NCBI GenBank assembly: GCA_024278565.1
Contig: JAJRSY010000275.1
Coordinates: 1-6,088 of the forward strand
Direction: 5' to 3'
DNA: 6,088 nucleotides
Source of the DNA: Bacteroidota bacterium
GTDB lineage: Bacteria; Bacteroidota; Bacteroidia; Flavobacteriales; Flavobacteriaceae
The translations under genes and the position numbers were made by a program. The notes under the pieces were generated by a model. The model ran no database searches. It saw nothing but the letters and a program-made list of their open reading frames with translations, and was not told where the DNA came from. Every line of letters starts with the position of its first letter. Within the stretch, counting starts at the first letter, position 1. Of this stretch, positions 1-6,010 are shown one piece after another.

Positions 1-146
1 GATTTAAGGGGTTCAAAATGTACGGTATGATCTGACTGAAGTATGGGCCTGATACTGTATTTCGCAATTGCGGTTTAGGAATACACTACAGTCTAAGGAA
101 TTATGCCAATCAAGGGTTGAAAAATAGCCCTGCCCTGCAGGTTTAG
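1..146. other. No intact gene; possible decayed 3' end of the small DUF1801-like gene
   Basis: No open frame of convincing length or family resemblance is visible here. On the minus strand, the codons directly after the TGA of the neighbouring small gene read LNLQGRAIFQ before the next stop. This faintly recalls the L-x-G-x-G segment expected near the C-terminus of DUF1801-like proteins, so the stretch may hold the decayed end of that gene. A 10-bp perfect palindrome, CGCAATTGCG, lies at 63-72 and an 8-bp one, CCTGCAGG, at 133-140. Neither has an obvious role. Confidence 0.3.
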
Positions 147-419
147 TCAAACCCAATAGGCAGTCAACTCTTGATTCGCATTATTAAATCCGAGATTTAA
201 ATGGTTTGAATAAACAGAAACCATACAAAAGGCATCAGACATTTTTTCTGAAATAGTGTATAATGATGTTAATGCATGCGTATGATATAAAAGTTCATTG
301 CTCTGAGGGTGAATTGAAAGTATAAATTTCCTTAAATCAAGGTATAAGTCAATTAATTCTTGGTCTTTATGTTTGAGATGAAATAAAAAACCTGAATGTA
401 CTTCTTTTGCTTTTTCCAT
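147..419 (-). CDS. Small DUF1801-like (YdhG/YjbR-fold) protein, C-terminally truncated
   Basis: This 90-residue product resembles the DUF1801 family of small cytoplasmic proteins of unknown biochemical role. Visible family-like features are an N-terminal helical stretch (about residues 18-36, ELIDLYLDLRKFILSIHP), the segment LLYHTHALTSLYTISEKM (43-60), and the strand AFCMVSVYSNHLNLGFNN (63-80). In related proteins the LGFN segment is normally followed by a D-P-x-x-L-L-x-G-T-G-K-x-x-R-H type ending. Here the sequence diverges to ANQELTAYWV and stops, so perhaps 20-25 residues are missing. The ATG at 417-419 is preceded by an AT-rich leader with no Shine-Dalgarno, as is usual in Bacteroidota. 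It lies 129 bp downstream of dctM on the same strand but is probably a separate unit. It could be a pseudogene or a variant short form. The family assignment is from recognition only and is moderately sure. Confidence 0.55.
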   Translation of the reverse strand: MEKAKEVHSGFLFHLKHKDQELIDLYLDLRKFILSIHPQSNELLYHTHALTSLYTISEKMSDAFCMVSVYSNHLNLGFNNANQELTAYWV

Positions 420-420
420 A

Positions 421-455
421 ATTAAACTATTTTATACCAGTTTAATTTTAAACTG
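421..455. promoter_or_regulatory. Three alternating ATTAAACT/AGTTTAAT half-sites upstream of the small gene
   Basis: ATTAAACT at 421-428 is the exact reverse complement of AGTTTAAT at 439-446. The second half-site is also the left arm of a perfect 8+2+8 inverted repeat, CAGTTTAA-TT-TTAAACTG, at 438-455. The cluster starts 1 bp upstream of the ATG at 417-419 of the minus-strand small gene, so it lies in that gene's leader or promoter. It could be an operator for a dimeric repressor or a weak AT hairpin. In AT-rich DNA such repeats also arise by chance. Confidence 0.3.
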
Positions 456-461
456 TCACAT

Positions 462-479
462 AAATAATCTGAATTATTT
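462..479. repeat. AT-rich perfect inverted repeat (AAATAAT-4-ATTATTT)
   Basis: AAATAAT at 462-468 and ATTATTT at 473-479 form a perfect 7-bp stem with the 4-nt loop CTGA. It sits about 70 bp past the dctM stop on the minus strand. It has no T-run directly after it on that strand, so it is at best a weak transcript-end structure for the operon. No better intrinsic terminator for the operon is visible in 420-548. Confidence 0.3.
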
Positions 480-482
480 CGT

Positions 483-506
483 GCCCGCAGGCAGGTCGGT
501 TTTTTA
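483..506. repeat. Degenerate GC-rich repeat fragment followed by a T-run
   Basis: GCCCGCAGGCAGG at 483-495 stands out as a GC-rich island in AT-rich intergenic DNA and shares GCAGGCAGG-type sequence with the palindromic repeat at 5982-6004. It is followed on the plus strand by TCGG and a T-run (500-505). CCG at 485-487 and CGG at 497-499 can pair, giving a weak terminator-like shape for plus-strand transcription, but no plus-strand gene lies upstream. I read it as a decayed copy of a dispersed palindromic element. The relation to the other copy is an inference from short shared sequence. Confidence 0.35.
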
Positions 507-548
507 TGTTTTTAATTTTTCTGTTTGCACCTAACTATCAGATAATTT

Positions 549-1859
549 CTAATCTATCAATCCGAAAAAGCGGGGCAACCATAATGAGATTTCAGGAAAA
601 TAGGTGATTAAGAAAAGTACGGCTACCATGGCACCCAATAACGGAAGCAAAGGTTTGATAACTTTTGTTACCGGAACTTTGGCAACACCACTACCCACAA
701 ACAACAGTGTACCCACTGGTGGGGTACAGATACCGATACAAAGGTTCAATACGATGATCATACCAAACTGAACGGGATGCATGCCTAAGGCCATGGCCAC
801 CGGTAAAAATATGGGGGTAAAAATTAGTACTGCCGGGGTCATATCCATAAACGTTCCTACAATCAACAAAATAATATTGATCAACAAAAATACCAATATG
901 GGGTTGCTGACCGTATCTACCAACAAACTGGTCAATATTTGGGGTATGCCCTCAAATGAAAAAAGCCATGACATGGCCATAGAGGTTGCGATCAAGAACA
1001 TTACTATTGCGGTTGTTCGGGCACTTTTCAATAATACGGGCCTAAAATCGGAAAATTTCAATTCTCTGTTGAGAAAACCCAATAAGGCGGCATAAACAAC
1101 TGCAATGGCAGCAGCTTCGGTGGCCGTAAAAATACCGGCAACAATTCCGCCAACTACTATTATCAGAAGGGTCAGACTAAGAAAGGCATTTTTAAAGTCA
1201 GCGAACAGTTTCTTAAAACCAACCCGATCGGCTTTTGGTAGGTTGTTACGTTTAGCATAGATATAGACCATCAGCATGATAGCGAGACCTACTAAAATAC
1301 CGGGAATGTATCCGGCAATAAAGAGTGCTGCTACCGATGCCGTACCGCCACTGGCCAAGGCGAAAATAATAAGTACGTTGCTCGGGGGTATCAACAGGCC
1401 CGTTGTTGACGAACTGATATTTACGGCCGCACTGAATTCCCTCGGGTAACCTTCTTTCTCCATTTTATCGGTCAATGTACTACCGATGGCCGATGCCGCT
1501 GCAATGGCCGATCCTGAAATCGCACCAAAGAGCATTGCCGAGATAATATTTACGTATGCCAGGCCTCCGGGCAAGCTCCCTATTAATGATTTTGCAAATT
1601 CGATCAACCGTTTTGCAATACCGCCACGGTTCATCAGCTCACCGGCAAGAATGAAAAACGGAATTGCAAGCAGGGCAAAATTATCGATACCGGTGGTCAT
1701 ACGTTGACTGATCGTAGTAATCGAAGGTAAAAATGCGATGTTCAATATTAAAGTGAGCGTAGTGGAAATACCTATGGAATACGCCACTGGAACCCCATAG
1801 GCCAAAAGCCCCATAAAACTCACAAAAAGAACAATCACACTTATCAGCTCTATGCTCAT
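549..1859 (-). CDS. dctM: TRAP transporter large permease subunit DctM
   Basis: This is the large, roughly 12-helix inner-membrane subunit of a tripartite TRAP transporter. In this family it couples solute uptake to a sodium gradient using an elevator-type transport domain. At 436 residues it matches the usual length of about 425-430. Family hallmarks seen in order are PFFILAGELM (67-76), FGAISGSAIAAASAIGS (111-127), the SSSTTGLLIPPSN hairpin (149-161), GIFTATEAAA (242-251), GTFMDMTPAV (335-344) and the second hairpin GICTPPVGT (376-384). The two S/T- and P-rich hairpins correspond to the regions that form sodium and substrate sites in characterised homologues. The ATG at 1857-1859 follows the dctQ TAA with no intervening base, so translation is very likely coupled. 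It is the last gene of the operon. The gene appears intact. The family is certain; the solute, probably a hexuronate or aldonate, is inferred from the operon. Confidence 0.96.
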   Translation of the reverse strand: MSIELISVIVLFVSFMGLLAYGVPVAYSIGISTTLTLILNIAFLPSITTISQRMTTGIDNFALLAIPFFILAGELMNRGGIAKRLIEFAKSLIGSLPGGLAYVNIISAMLFGAISGSAIAAASAIGSTLTDKMEKEGYPREFSAAVNISSSTTGLLIPPSNVLIIFALASGGTASVAALFIAGYIPGILVGLAIMLMVYIYAKRNNLPKADRVGFKKLFADFKNAFLSLTLLIIVVGGIVAGIFTATEAAAIAVVYAALLGFLNRELKFSDFRPVLLKSARTTAIVMFLIATSMAMSWLFSFEGIPQILTSLLVDTVSNPILVFLLINIILLIVGTFMDMTPAVLIFTPIFLPVAMALGMHPVQFGMIIVLNLCIGICTPPVGTLLFVGSGVAKVPVTKVIKPLLPLLGAMVAVLFLITYFPEISLWLPRFFGLID

Positions 1860-2333
1860 TTATTCAAAGTTTAGTTTTTTGATATTGTATATAGAAAAGA
1901 AAATAATAATCAGACCACATAGGGGCACTATGGCATAAATATAACCCAAAGGTATCTGCAGGGCCGATGACATTTGTCCCAAGCTGAGTGTGGTATACAC
2001 TAGGTTTCCACCACCGATCACCATAATCACCAAGGCGAAAATTGCCATGAGCCATTGTATTACTTTCTGTCTAGCATGTCGTTTTTCTGTGGAAAGTTTT
2101 GACAAGAGAAAATCCATGGAAAGGTGGCCCTCTTTTTGTCCATTGATATACGCCGCACCCAAGACCGTTAACCAGATCAAAGAAAAACGGGCATACTCTT
2201 CGGTAAATGAACTAGACTGGCCAATAATGTAGCGGGAGACCACCTGCCAAACCACATCAATGACCAACAACCCAAAAATCAGGAGCAAAAGTGTTTCTAT
2301 TCCCTTGTTGAGCACTCGATACATTCGTTCCAT
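1860..2333 (-). CDS. dctQ: TRAP transporter small permease subunit DctQ
   Basis: This is the four-helix small membrane subunit of the TRAP transporter, which packs against DctM and helps dock the binding protein. At 157 residues it is of normal family length. Predicted membrane segments are at about 13-35, 47-66, 91-112 and 130-150. Family-typical features are V-x-W-Q-V-x-S-R-Y (27-35), the EEYARFSLIWLTVLGAA stretch (45-61) and the polar GQKEGHLSMDF loop (65-75), all characteristic of DctQ. The ATG at 2331-2333 overlaps the TAA of dctP by one base (TAATG), and the stop abuts the dctM ATG. This gives a dctP-dctQ-dctM block typical of translationally coupled TRAP operons. DctQ proteins diverge strongly, but residue pattern and context make the call secure. 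Confidence 0.93.
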   Translation of the reverse strand: MERMYRVLNKGIETLLLLIFGLLVIDVVWQVVSRYIIGQSSSFTEEYARFSLIWLTVLGAAYINGQKEGHLSMDFLLSKLSTEKRHARQKVIQWLMAIFALVIMVIGGGNLVYTTLSLGQMSSALQIPLGYIYAIVPLCGLIIIFFSIYNIKKLNFE

Positions 2334-3325
2334 TAATTGGCCTTTATCTTTTCAATTAATATTTTCATTTTGGGGTCTTTCATCATCCGTTCCATTACGG
2401 GGCGTGATTTTATCGAAAATTCACTTTTATCGGGATAAATAAATTGAACATTCGCTTTTTTGAGCACCTCCATATTTTTTTTTACGGTTTCCTTCCAGTA
2501 CTTTCTTTGGCTTTTGACACTTGCATCAGCTGCCGATTGCAACCATTTTTTTTCTGTATCGCTTAGTAAGTTCCAGAATTTTGTACCCACCACAACCACA
2601 TCAGGTACCATGGTATGCTGATCAAAAGTATAGTTTTTGCACACTTCGTAATGGTTCGAAGTTACAAAGGAGGGGATATTGTTCTCTGCCCCATCAACTA
2701 CATTCTGCTGCAATGCGGTATACAGCTCACCGTATGCCATGGGAGTGGCAGACCCGCCCAGCGTATTTACCATATCAACCGCCATTTGGTCGTTCATCAC
2801 CCTAATCTTCATACCCTTTAAATCATCTGGGGTATTGATCGCCTTCTTTTTTGAATAAAAGCTTCTACTACCGGCATCATAAAAGCAAAGCCCTCTAAGA
2901 AGATATTCGCTGCCACCCTCGAGAAGTTGTTTGCCTACCTCGCCTTCAAGAACAGTGAACAAATGTTCACTGTCCCTAAAAAGATAGGGAATACTCGTTA
3001 CCCTATAATCAGGGGCGAAATTTGACATTGATCCCGCACTTACCTTGGTCAAGGCCACGCTACCGATCTGTAAAAGCTCAAGCACTTCACGTTCGGTACC
3101 CAATTGCCCATCAGGAAAAATCTTGATTTGAAGCTTGCCCCCTGAGTTTTCGTTCAAAAGCCGCTGCATGTCAAGAATTCCCTTATGAACTGGGTGCGAA
3201 GTGGGTAATGAATGTGCAAAATAAAGTATTTTCCGATCCTTGGAAACCATACAGGAAGACAGCAAAGCAGTCAGAACAACTACTGCTATTTTAAAACTAT
3301 TTCGTAACGGCACCACTTTAAACAT
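2333..3325 (-). CDS. dctP: TRAP transporter solute-binding lipoprotein DctP
   Basis: This is the substrate-capturing subunit of the TRAP transporter, expected in the periplasm. The 330-residue protein begins with a positively charged N-region and hydrophobic core (about 10-22), then a lipobox LSSC with Cys25 as the lipidation site, so the mature protein should be membrane-anchored rather than freely soluble. DctP-family features follow: YFAHSLPTSHPVHKG (35-49), FPDGQLGTEREVLELLQIG (70-88), LKGMKIRV (169-176) with Arg175 at the position of the conserved carboxylate-binding arginine, and AYGELYTALQQNVVDGAENN (197-216). The family binds organic acids through that arginine. Members near uxuA/uxuB genes have been linked to hexuronates or mannonate, which fits here as an inference. 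It starts 13 nt after the uxuA stop and overlaps dctQ by one base. The ATG at 3323-3325 is chosen because it places a complete signal peptide before the lipobox. Confidence 0.95.
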   Translation of the reverse strand: MFKVVPLRNSFKIAVVVLTALLSSCMVSKDRKILYFAHSLPTSHPVHKGILDMQRLLNENSGGKLQIKIFPDGQLGTEREVLELLQIGSVALTKVSAGSMSNFAPDYRVTSIPYLFRDSEHLFTVLEGEVGKQLLEGGSEYLLRGLCFYDAGSRSFYSKKKAINTPDDLKGMKIRVMNDQMAVDMVNTLGGSATPMAYGELYTALQQNVVDGAENNIPSFVTSNHYEVCKNYTFDQHTMVPDVVVVGTKFWNLLSDTEKKWLQSAADASVKSQRKYWKETVKKNMEVLKKANVQFIYPDKSEFSIKSRPVMERMMKDPKMKILIEKIKAN

Positions 3326-3338
3326 CGTATCGATTAAA

Positions 3339-4532
3339 TTATATCAAATTTGCCCTTATTCCTTTTTCCAAACCATATAATTGCGCCATACCGAGTGCTC
3401 TACCAATCATTGAATAACCCGAATAAAACGCATCGCTTCTTTTTTTATCGTCAAGCAGCACATGCCCGTGATCTGGTCGCATGGGTATCGCAACATTCCC
3501 TAGCCCATTTTCATGTCTTCTTTTCTGCTCTTTAACAATTTCTTCCATAACCTTCGCCATGGGCACAGAGCCGTCAAGGTGAGCGGCTTCATGAAAGCTA
3601 CCATCATTCTGTCTTGCGACATTTCTTAGATGTATGAAATGGATTTTACTACCAAAATCCCTGATTATTTTAATGAGGTCATTTGTTGCTGACGCACCCA
3701 ATGAACCAGAACAAAAAGTGAGTCCGTTACTTGGTGAAGGGCAACAGTTCAATATAAACTTGATTTCGTCGTAATTGGAAGCGATACGTGGAATACCAAA
3801 AATCGAAAAGGGAGGGTCATCAGGGTGAATTGCCATTTTTACGCCTATTTTCTCAGCCTCTGGTATGATGGCCTTTAAAAAGTAGTCTAAATTTTCTTGT
3901 AGTTCCTGTTTGCTGATTTTGCTTACCGCAGCATGGTTTTTTCTGAAATCAGTAAGCGATATGAGCTTTCTTGACCCTGGCATACCCGCCAAAATTGAAT
4001 TCTCTAAGGATTTTCGCTCTGTAACGTCTAAACCTTCATAGTACGCTTCTGCCTTTCTAAGAGTTTGATCGTCATAGGAATTTTTTGCGTTCTGCCTTTT
4101 CAAGATAAACAGATCAAAGGCCGTAGCGGCAATAGGATCATACTTAAGGGCAACTGCCCCGTTGGGCAGTTCGTGTTCCAAATCGGTTCTGGTCCAATCG
4201 ATCAATTGCATGAAATTATAGCAGACCGTGTAAATTTCGTTTTTAGCTAGATTTTTCAGGGTTTCGATATAATTGGCTATGTATTGATCCCGTTCGGGAA
4301 GGCCATATTTAATCGCCGTATGAATATTGACACTTTCAACCACCGACCACTGCATACCATGCGATTCGATTTCTTTTTTTAGAGCGGCAATGGTTTCAAA
4401 CGACCAGACCTCACCCAAGGGCACTTCTTGGCAGGCCGCAACAATGCCCTCAACACCCAGTTGCCGTATTTCAGCAAGTGTCACCCCAAAAGAGGGACCG
4501 AACCAACGGAAAGTTTTCTTTAAATAATCCAT
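3339..4532 (-). CDS. uxuA: D-mannonate dehydratase UxuA (EC 4.2.1.8)
   Basis: This cytoplasmic enzyme dehydrates D-mannonate to 2-keto-3-deoxy-D-gluconate in hexuronate breakdown. At 397 residues it matches the normal UxuA length. The TIM-barrel family motifs are all present: FRWFGPSFGVTLAEIRQLGV (8-27), CYNFMQLIDWTRTDL (104-118), the FDLFILKR segment (139-146), MAIHPDDPPFSIFGIPRI (233-250), LTFCSGSLGA (271-280), HFIHLRNV (298-305), and MRPDHGH (351-357) near the C-terminus. His236, Cys274, His298 or His301, and Asp354 fall in the motifs that supply the metal ligands of characterised UxuA enzymes, so the protein looks catalytically complete. It starts at the ATG at 4530-4532, only 2 nt after the oxidoreductase stop, and ends 13 nt before dctP. 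Pairing with a mannonate oxidoreductase places both in consecutive steps of one pathway. Confidence 0.97.
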   Translation of the reverse strand: MDYLKKTFRWFGPSFGVTLAEIRQLGVEGIVAACQEVPLGEVWSFETIAALKKEIESHGMQWSVVESVNIHTAIKYGLPERDQYIANYIETLKNLAKNEIYTVCYNFMQLIDWTRTDLEHELPNGAVALKYDPIAATAFDLFILKRQNAKNSYDDQTLRKAEAYYEGLDVTERKSLENSILAGMPGSRKLISLTDFRKNHAAVSKISKQELQENLDYFLKAIIPEAEKIGVKMAIHPDDPPFSIFGIPRIASNYDEIKFILNCCPSPSNGLTFCSGSLGASATNDLIKIIRDFGSKIHFIHLRNVARQNDGSFHEAAHLDGSVPMAKVMEEIVKEQKRRHENGLGNVAIPMRPDHGHVLLDDKKRSDAFYSGYSMIGRALGMAQLYGLEKGIRANLI

Positions 4533-4534
4533 AA

Positions 4535-5353
4535 TTAAACGCCTGAAAATGAACTGAAACCACCATCAACATCAAATATTCCGCCTGTAACAAAACTTGA
4601 GGCATCACTCAAAAGGTAATGCACCATACCGTTAAGTTCAGACGCATCCCCAAAACGTGCCATTGGTGTATTTGTTATTATTTTATTTCCCCTATCAGTA
4701 TATGAACCATCGTCATTGGTCAAAAGACCCCTGTTTTGGTTACCAATAAAAAAACCGGGAGCTATTGCGTTTACCCTAATTTTATCACCAAACTTAGAGG
4801 CCAGTTCGTTGGCCATCCACTTGGTGAAAATATCAATACCAGCCTTAGCCAACGAATAACCCAATATTCTTGAAATGGCCTGTTTTGATGCCATTGAAGA
4901 AATGTTAACTATAGATCCATAGCCCTGATCCACCATTAATTCACTTAATACGATGGTTGGGATCACGCTACCGAACAAATTGACATCAACTACTTTTTGG
5001 GTATCTCCCAATTCAATATCATAAATATTCTGATCTGGTTTTATAGTGGCTCCGGGCAGGTTTCCACCGGCAAGGTTTACGAGTCCGTCTAAATTACCGA
5101 ACTCTGTTTTTATTTTTTTCTTTAGTGCCTTTAACTCACCCTCACTCATTACATCGACCACAAAAGTATGCGTGCTATTGGCAACAATGGCATTCAGCTC
5201 TTTGCTTTTCAAGTCTAATTTATCAGGAGATCGCCCCAGTAAAATAACCTTGGCTCCATTGCGCACCAAATAATCGGCAACTGAACCGCCCAGCGTACCG
5301 GTACCACCAGAGAGGGCATACCGTTTGTTTTCTATTGAAAAGAGGTCACTCAT
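4535..5353 (-). CDS. uxuB: SDR-family D-mannonate oxidoreductase / fructuronate reductase (UxuB-like)
   Basis: This is a 272-residue classical short-chain dehydrogenase/reductase. It probably reduces D-fructuronate to D-mannonate with NAD(P)H, the step before UxuA. Visible motifs are the Rossmann glycine-rich GGTGTLGG (16-23), NLAGG (93-97) matching the NAG motif, Asn125, and the catalytic triad Ser153-Tyr166-Lys170 (YSLAK). NAIAPGFF (195-202), TPMARFG (229-235) and the terminal FSSFSGV (266-272) are shared with the mannonate oxidoreductase SDR subgroup, represented by Bacillus subtilis YjmF/UxuB. This enzyme is unrelated in fold family to E. coli UxuB, which is a long-chain polyol dehydrogenase. 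It is the first gene of the operon, 2 nt before uxuA. The ATG at 5351-5353 is well placed before the first strand. A related KduD-like or gluconate-type SDR is the alternative, but the uxuA neighbour favours this call. Confidence 0.88.
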   Translation of the reverse strand: MSDLFSIENKRYALSGGTGTLGGSVADYLVRNGAKVILLGRSPDKLDLKSKELNAIVANSTHTFVVDVMSEGELKALKKKIKTEFGNLDGLVNLAGGNLPGATIKPDQNIYDIELGDTQKVVDVNLFGSVIPTIVLSELMVDQGYGSIVNISSMASKQAISRILGYSLAKAGIDIFTKWMANELASKFGDKIRVNAIAPGFFIGNQNRGLLTNDDGSYTDRGNKIITNTPMARFGDASELNGMVHYLLSDASSFVTGGIFDVDGGFSSFSGV

Positions 5354-5460
5354 TAATTTCTATTTTTTATAGGCAACTGTACCTATCTCGATTTATTTTC
5401 TGGCAATTTACAACTACTTTAAAAAAAAAACCTAAGCAGGGGTTTAAAATTCAATCCAAA
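5354..5460. other. Divergent intergenic region with A10 tract
   Basis: This 107-bp region separates the leftward uxu-TRAP operon from the rightward ThuA-like gene and must hold both promoters. A run of ten A (5421-5430) lies about 30 bp before the plus-strand ATG. From the minus strand it is a T10 tract just upstream of the candidate -33 element, where it could act as an UP-like or bent-DNA element. GGTTT and AAACC could also pair around it as a 5-bp stem, but this is too weak to call a terminator. No clear operator palindrome was seen, and I found no good plus-strand TAnnTTTG box. Confidence 0.5.
5374..5406 (-). promoter_or_regulatory. Candidate Bacteroidota-type promoter for the uxu-TRAP operon
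   Basis: Read on the minus strand, TTG at 5406-5404 is followed after 22 bp by TACAGTTG (5381-5374). This matches the Bacteroidota -7 consensus TAnnTTTG at five of its six defined positions, and the spacing fits the usual range between -33 and -7 boxes. Transcription would start a few bases downstream, giving a leader of roughly 15 nt before the ATG at 5353-5351. The leader is AT-rich (TATAAAAAATAG) and has no Shine-Dalgarno, as expected for the phylum. It is a consensus match only. Confidence 0.35.
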
Positions 5461-5967
5461 ATGAAAAAAACCTCCTTATTGCTCTTCACCCTATTTCTTC
5501 TGAAAACCATGGTTGGTCAAAAGTTACCCACTTTTGAACTATCAGATGAATGGCAGGCCAAAATAGAAAAATTGTCCCCAAATGAAGTTAGAATTAAAAC
5601 AGTAAAAAAAAATAAAGTATTGGTCTTTTCATTGCACACGGGTTACCAACATTGGGTCATACCCCATACAGCCGCCGTTATACGAATCATAGGTGAAAAA
5701 TCGCAGGCATTCGAAATAACCGCATCGTACGACATTGCCACCTTCTCTAAAAAGAACCTGAAAAAGTACGATGCCATAATTCTCAACAACACTTGTTCAA
5801 TAGGGGACAAAAGGAATCTGTTTTGGGATGCCCTCAAAGAAGATACTTCCTTAACCGATGCCCAACGCCTAAAGCGTGCCAAAAAATTGGAACGAAATCT
5901 TTTGAAATATGTCAAAAAAGGAAAGAGACTAGTAATTCTTCACGGAGGTATACTCCTTCCACTTTAA
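5461..5967 (+). CDS. Secreted ThuA-like domain protein, C-terminally truncated
   Basis: The product starts with a signal peptide (MKKTSLLLFTLFLLKTMVG, 1-19, likely cleaved near 19-20) and continues into a ThuA-like domain, a glutamine amidotransferase-like fold named after trehalose utilisation protein ThuA. Seen features are KVLVFSLHTGYQHWVIPHTAA (52-72), Y-D-I-A-T-F-S-K-K-N-L (90-100), KYDAIILNNT (102-111), and LLKYVKKGKRLVILHGG (147-163), matching the start of the domain's central HGG/HAG region. Family members normally continue for about 80 or more residues; here the frame gives ILLPL and stops at TAA. A function for the 168-residue product is doubtful, and it may be a pseudogene. A longer reading from 5335 would overlap the SDR start and bury the signal peptide, so the ATG at 5461 is preferred. 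It is divergent from the uxu operon, with a repeat cluster starting 14 bp after its stop. In Bacteroidota such secreted ThuA proteins often accompany carbohydrate loci. Confidence 0.72.
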   Translation: MKKTSLLLFTLFLLKTMVGQKLPTFELSDEWQAKIEKLSPNEVRIKTVKKNKVLVFSLHTGYQHWVIPHTAAVIRIIGEKSQAFEITASYDIATFSKKNLKKYDAIILNNTCSIGDKRNLFWDALKEDTSLTDAQRLKRAKKLERNLLKYVKKGKRLVILHGGILLPL

Positions 5968-5981
5968 AACCCGAAATTTCC

Positions 5982-6004
5982 GCCTGCCTCGCCGGCAGGC
6001 AGGC
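5982..6004. repeat. GC-rich REP-like palindrome (GCCTGCCT...AGGCAGGC)
   Basis: GCCTGCCT (5982-5989) and AGGCAGGC (5997-6004) form a perfect 8-bp stem with a 7-nt loop. An alternative register pairs GCCTGCC with GGCAGGC at 5994-6000. Extra GGCAGGCAGGC iteration is visible. A T5 run follows at 6011-6015, so it could act as an intrinsic terminator for the upstream plus-strand gene, although six bases separate the stem from the T-run. Similar CCTGCC/GGCAGG palindromes are, to my knowledge, frequent in intergenic DNA of marine flavobacteria, which favours a dispersed repeat that doubles as a terminator. Confidence 0.6.
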
Positions 6005-6010
6005 TTGCTC

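Noticed and set aside
781..1707. Plus-strand open frames opposite dctM (781-1095 and 1486-1707)
   Set aside because: They are antisense to a strongly conserved permease, have no recognisable domain, and read as shadows of it.
1864..2055. Minus-strand 63-residue frame inside dctQ
   Set aside because: It is an alternate frame of dctQ with no family features.
2667..2677. Plus-strand AAGGAGGGG resembling a strong Shine-Dalgarno inside dctP
   Set aside because: It lies antisense within dctP and no convincing plus-strand gene follows. The host also appears not to depend on Shine-Dalgarno sequences.
4065..5273. Plus-strand frames opposite uxuA and the SDR gene
   Set aside because: They are short, lack any domain, and overlap conserved enzymes on the opposite strand.
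5420..5448. Intrinsic terminator read on the minus strand before the T10 tract
   Set aside because: The stem (AAACC/GGTTT) is only five base pairs with an 8-nt loop, and no minus-strand gene lies upstream of it in the window.
5335..5460. Longer N-terminus for the ThuA-like gene starting at 5335
   Set aside because: It would overlap the SDR start codon region, run through the A10 tract as a lysine-rich segment, and place the clear signal peptide about 42 residues inside the protein. The ATG at 5461 gives a standard secreted protein.
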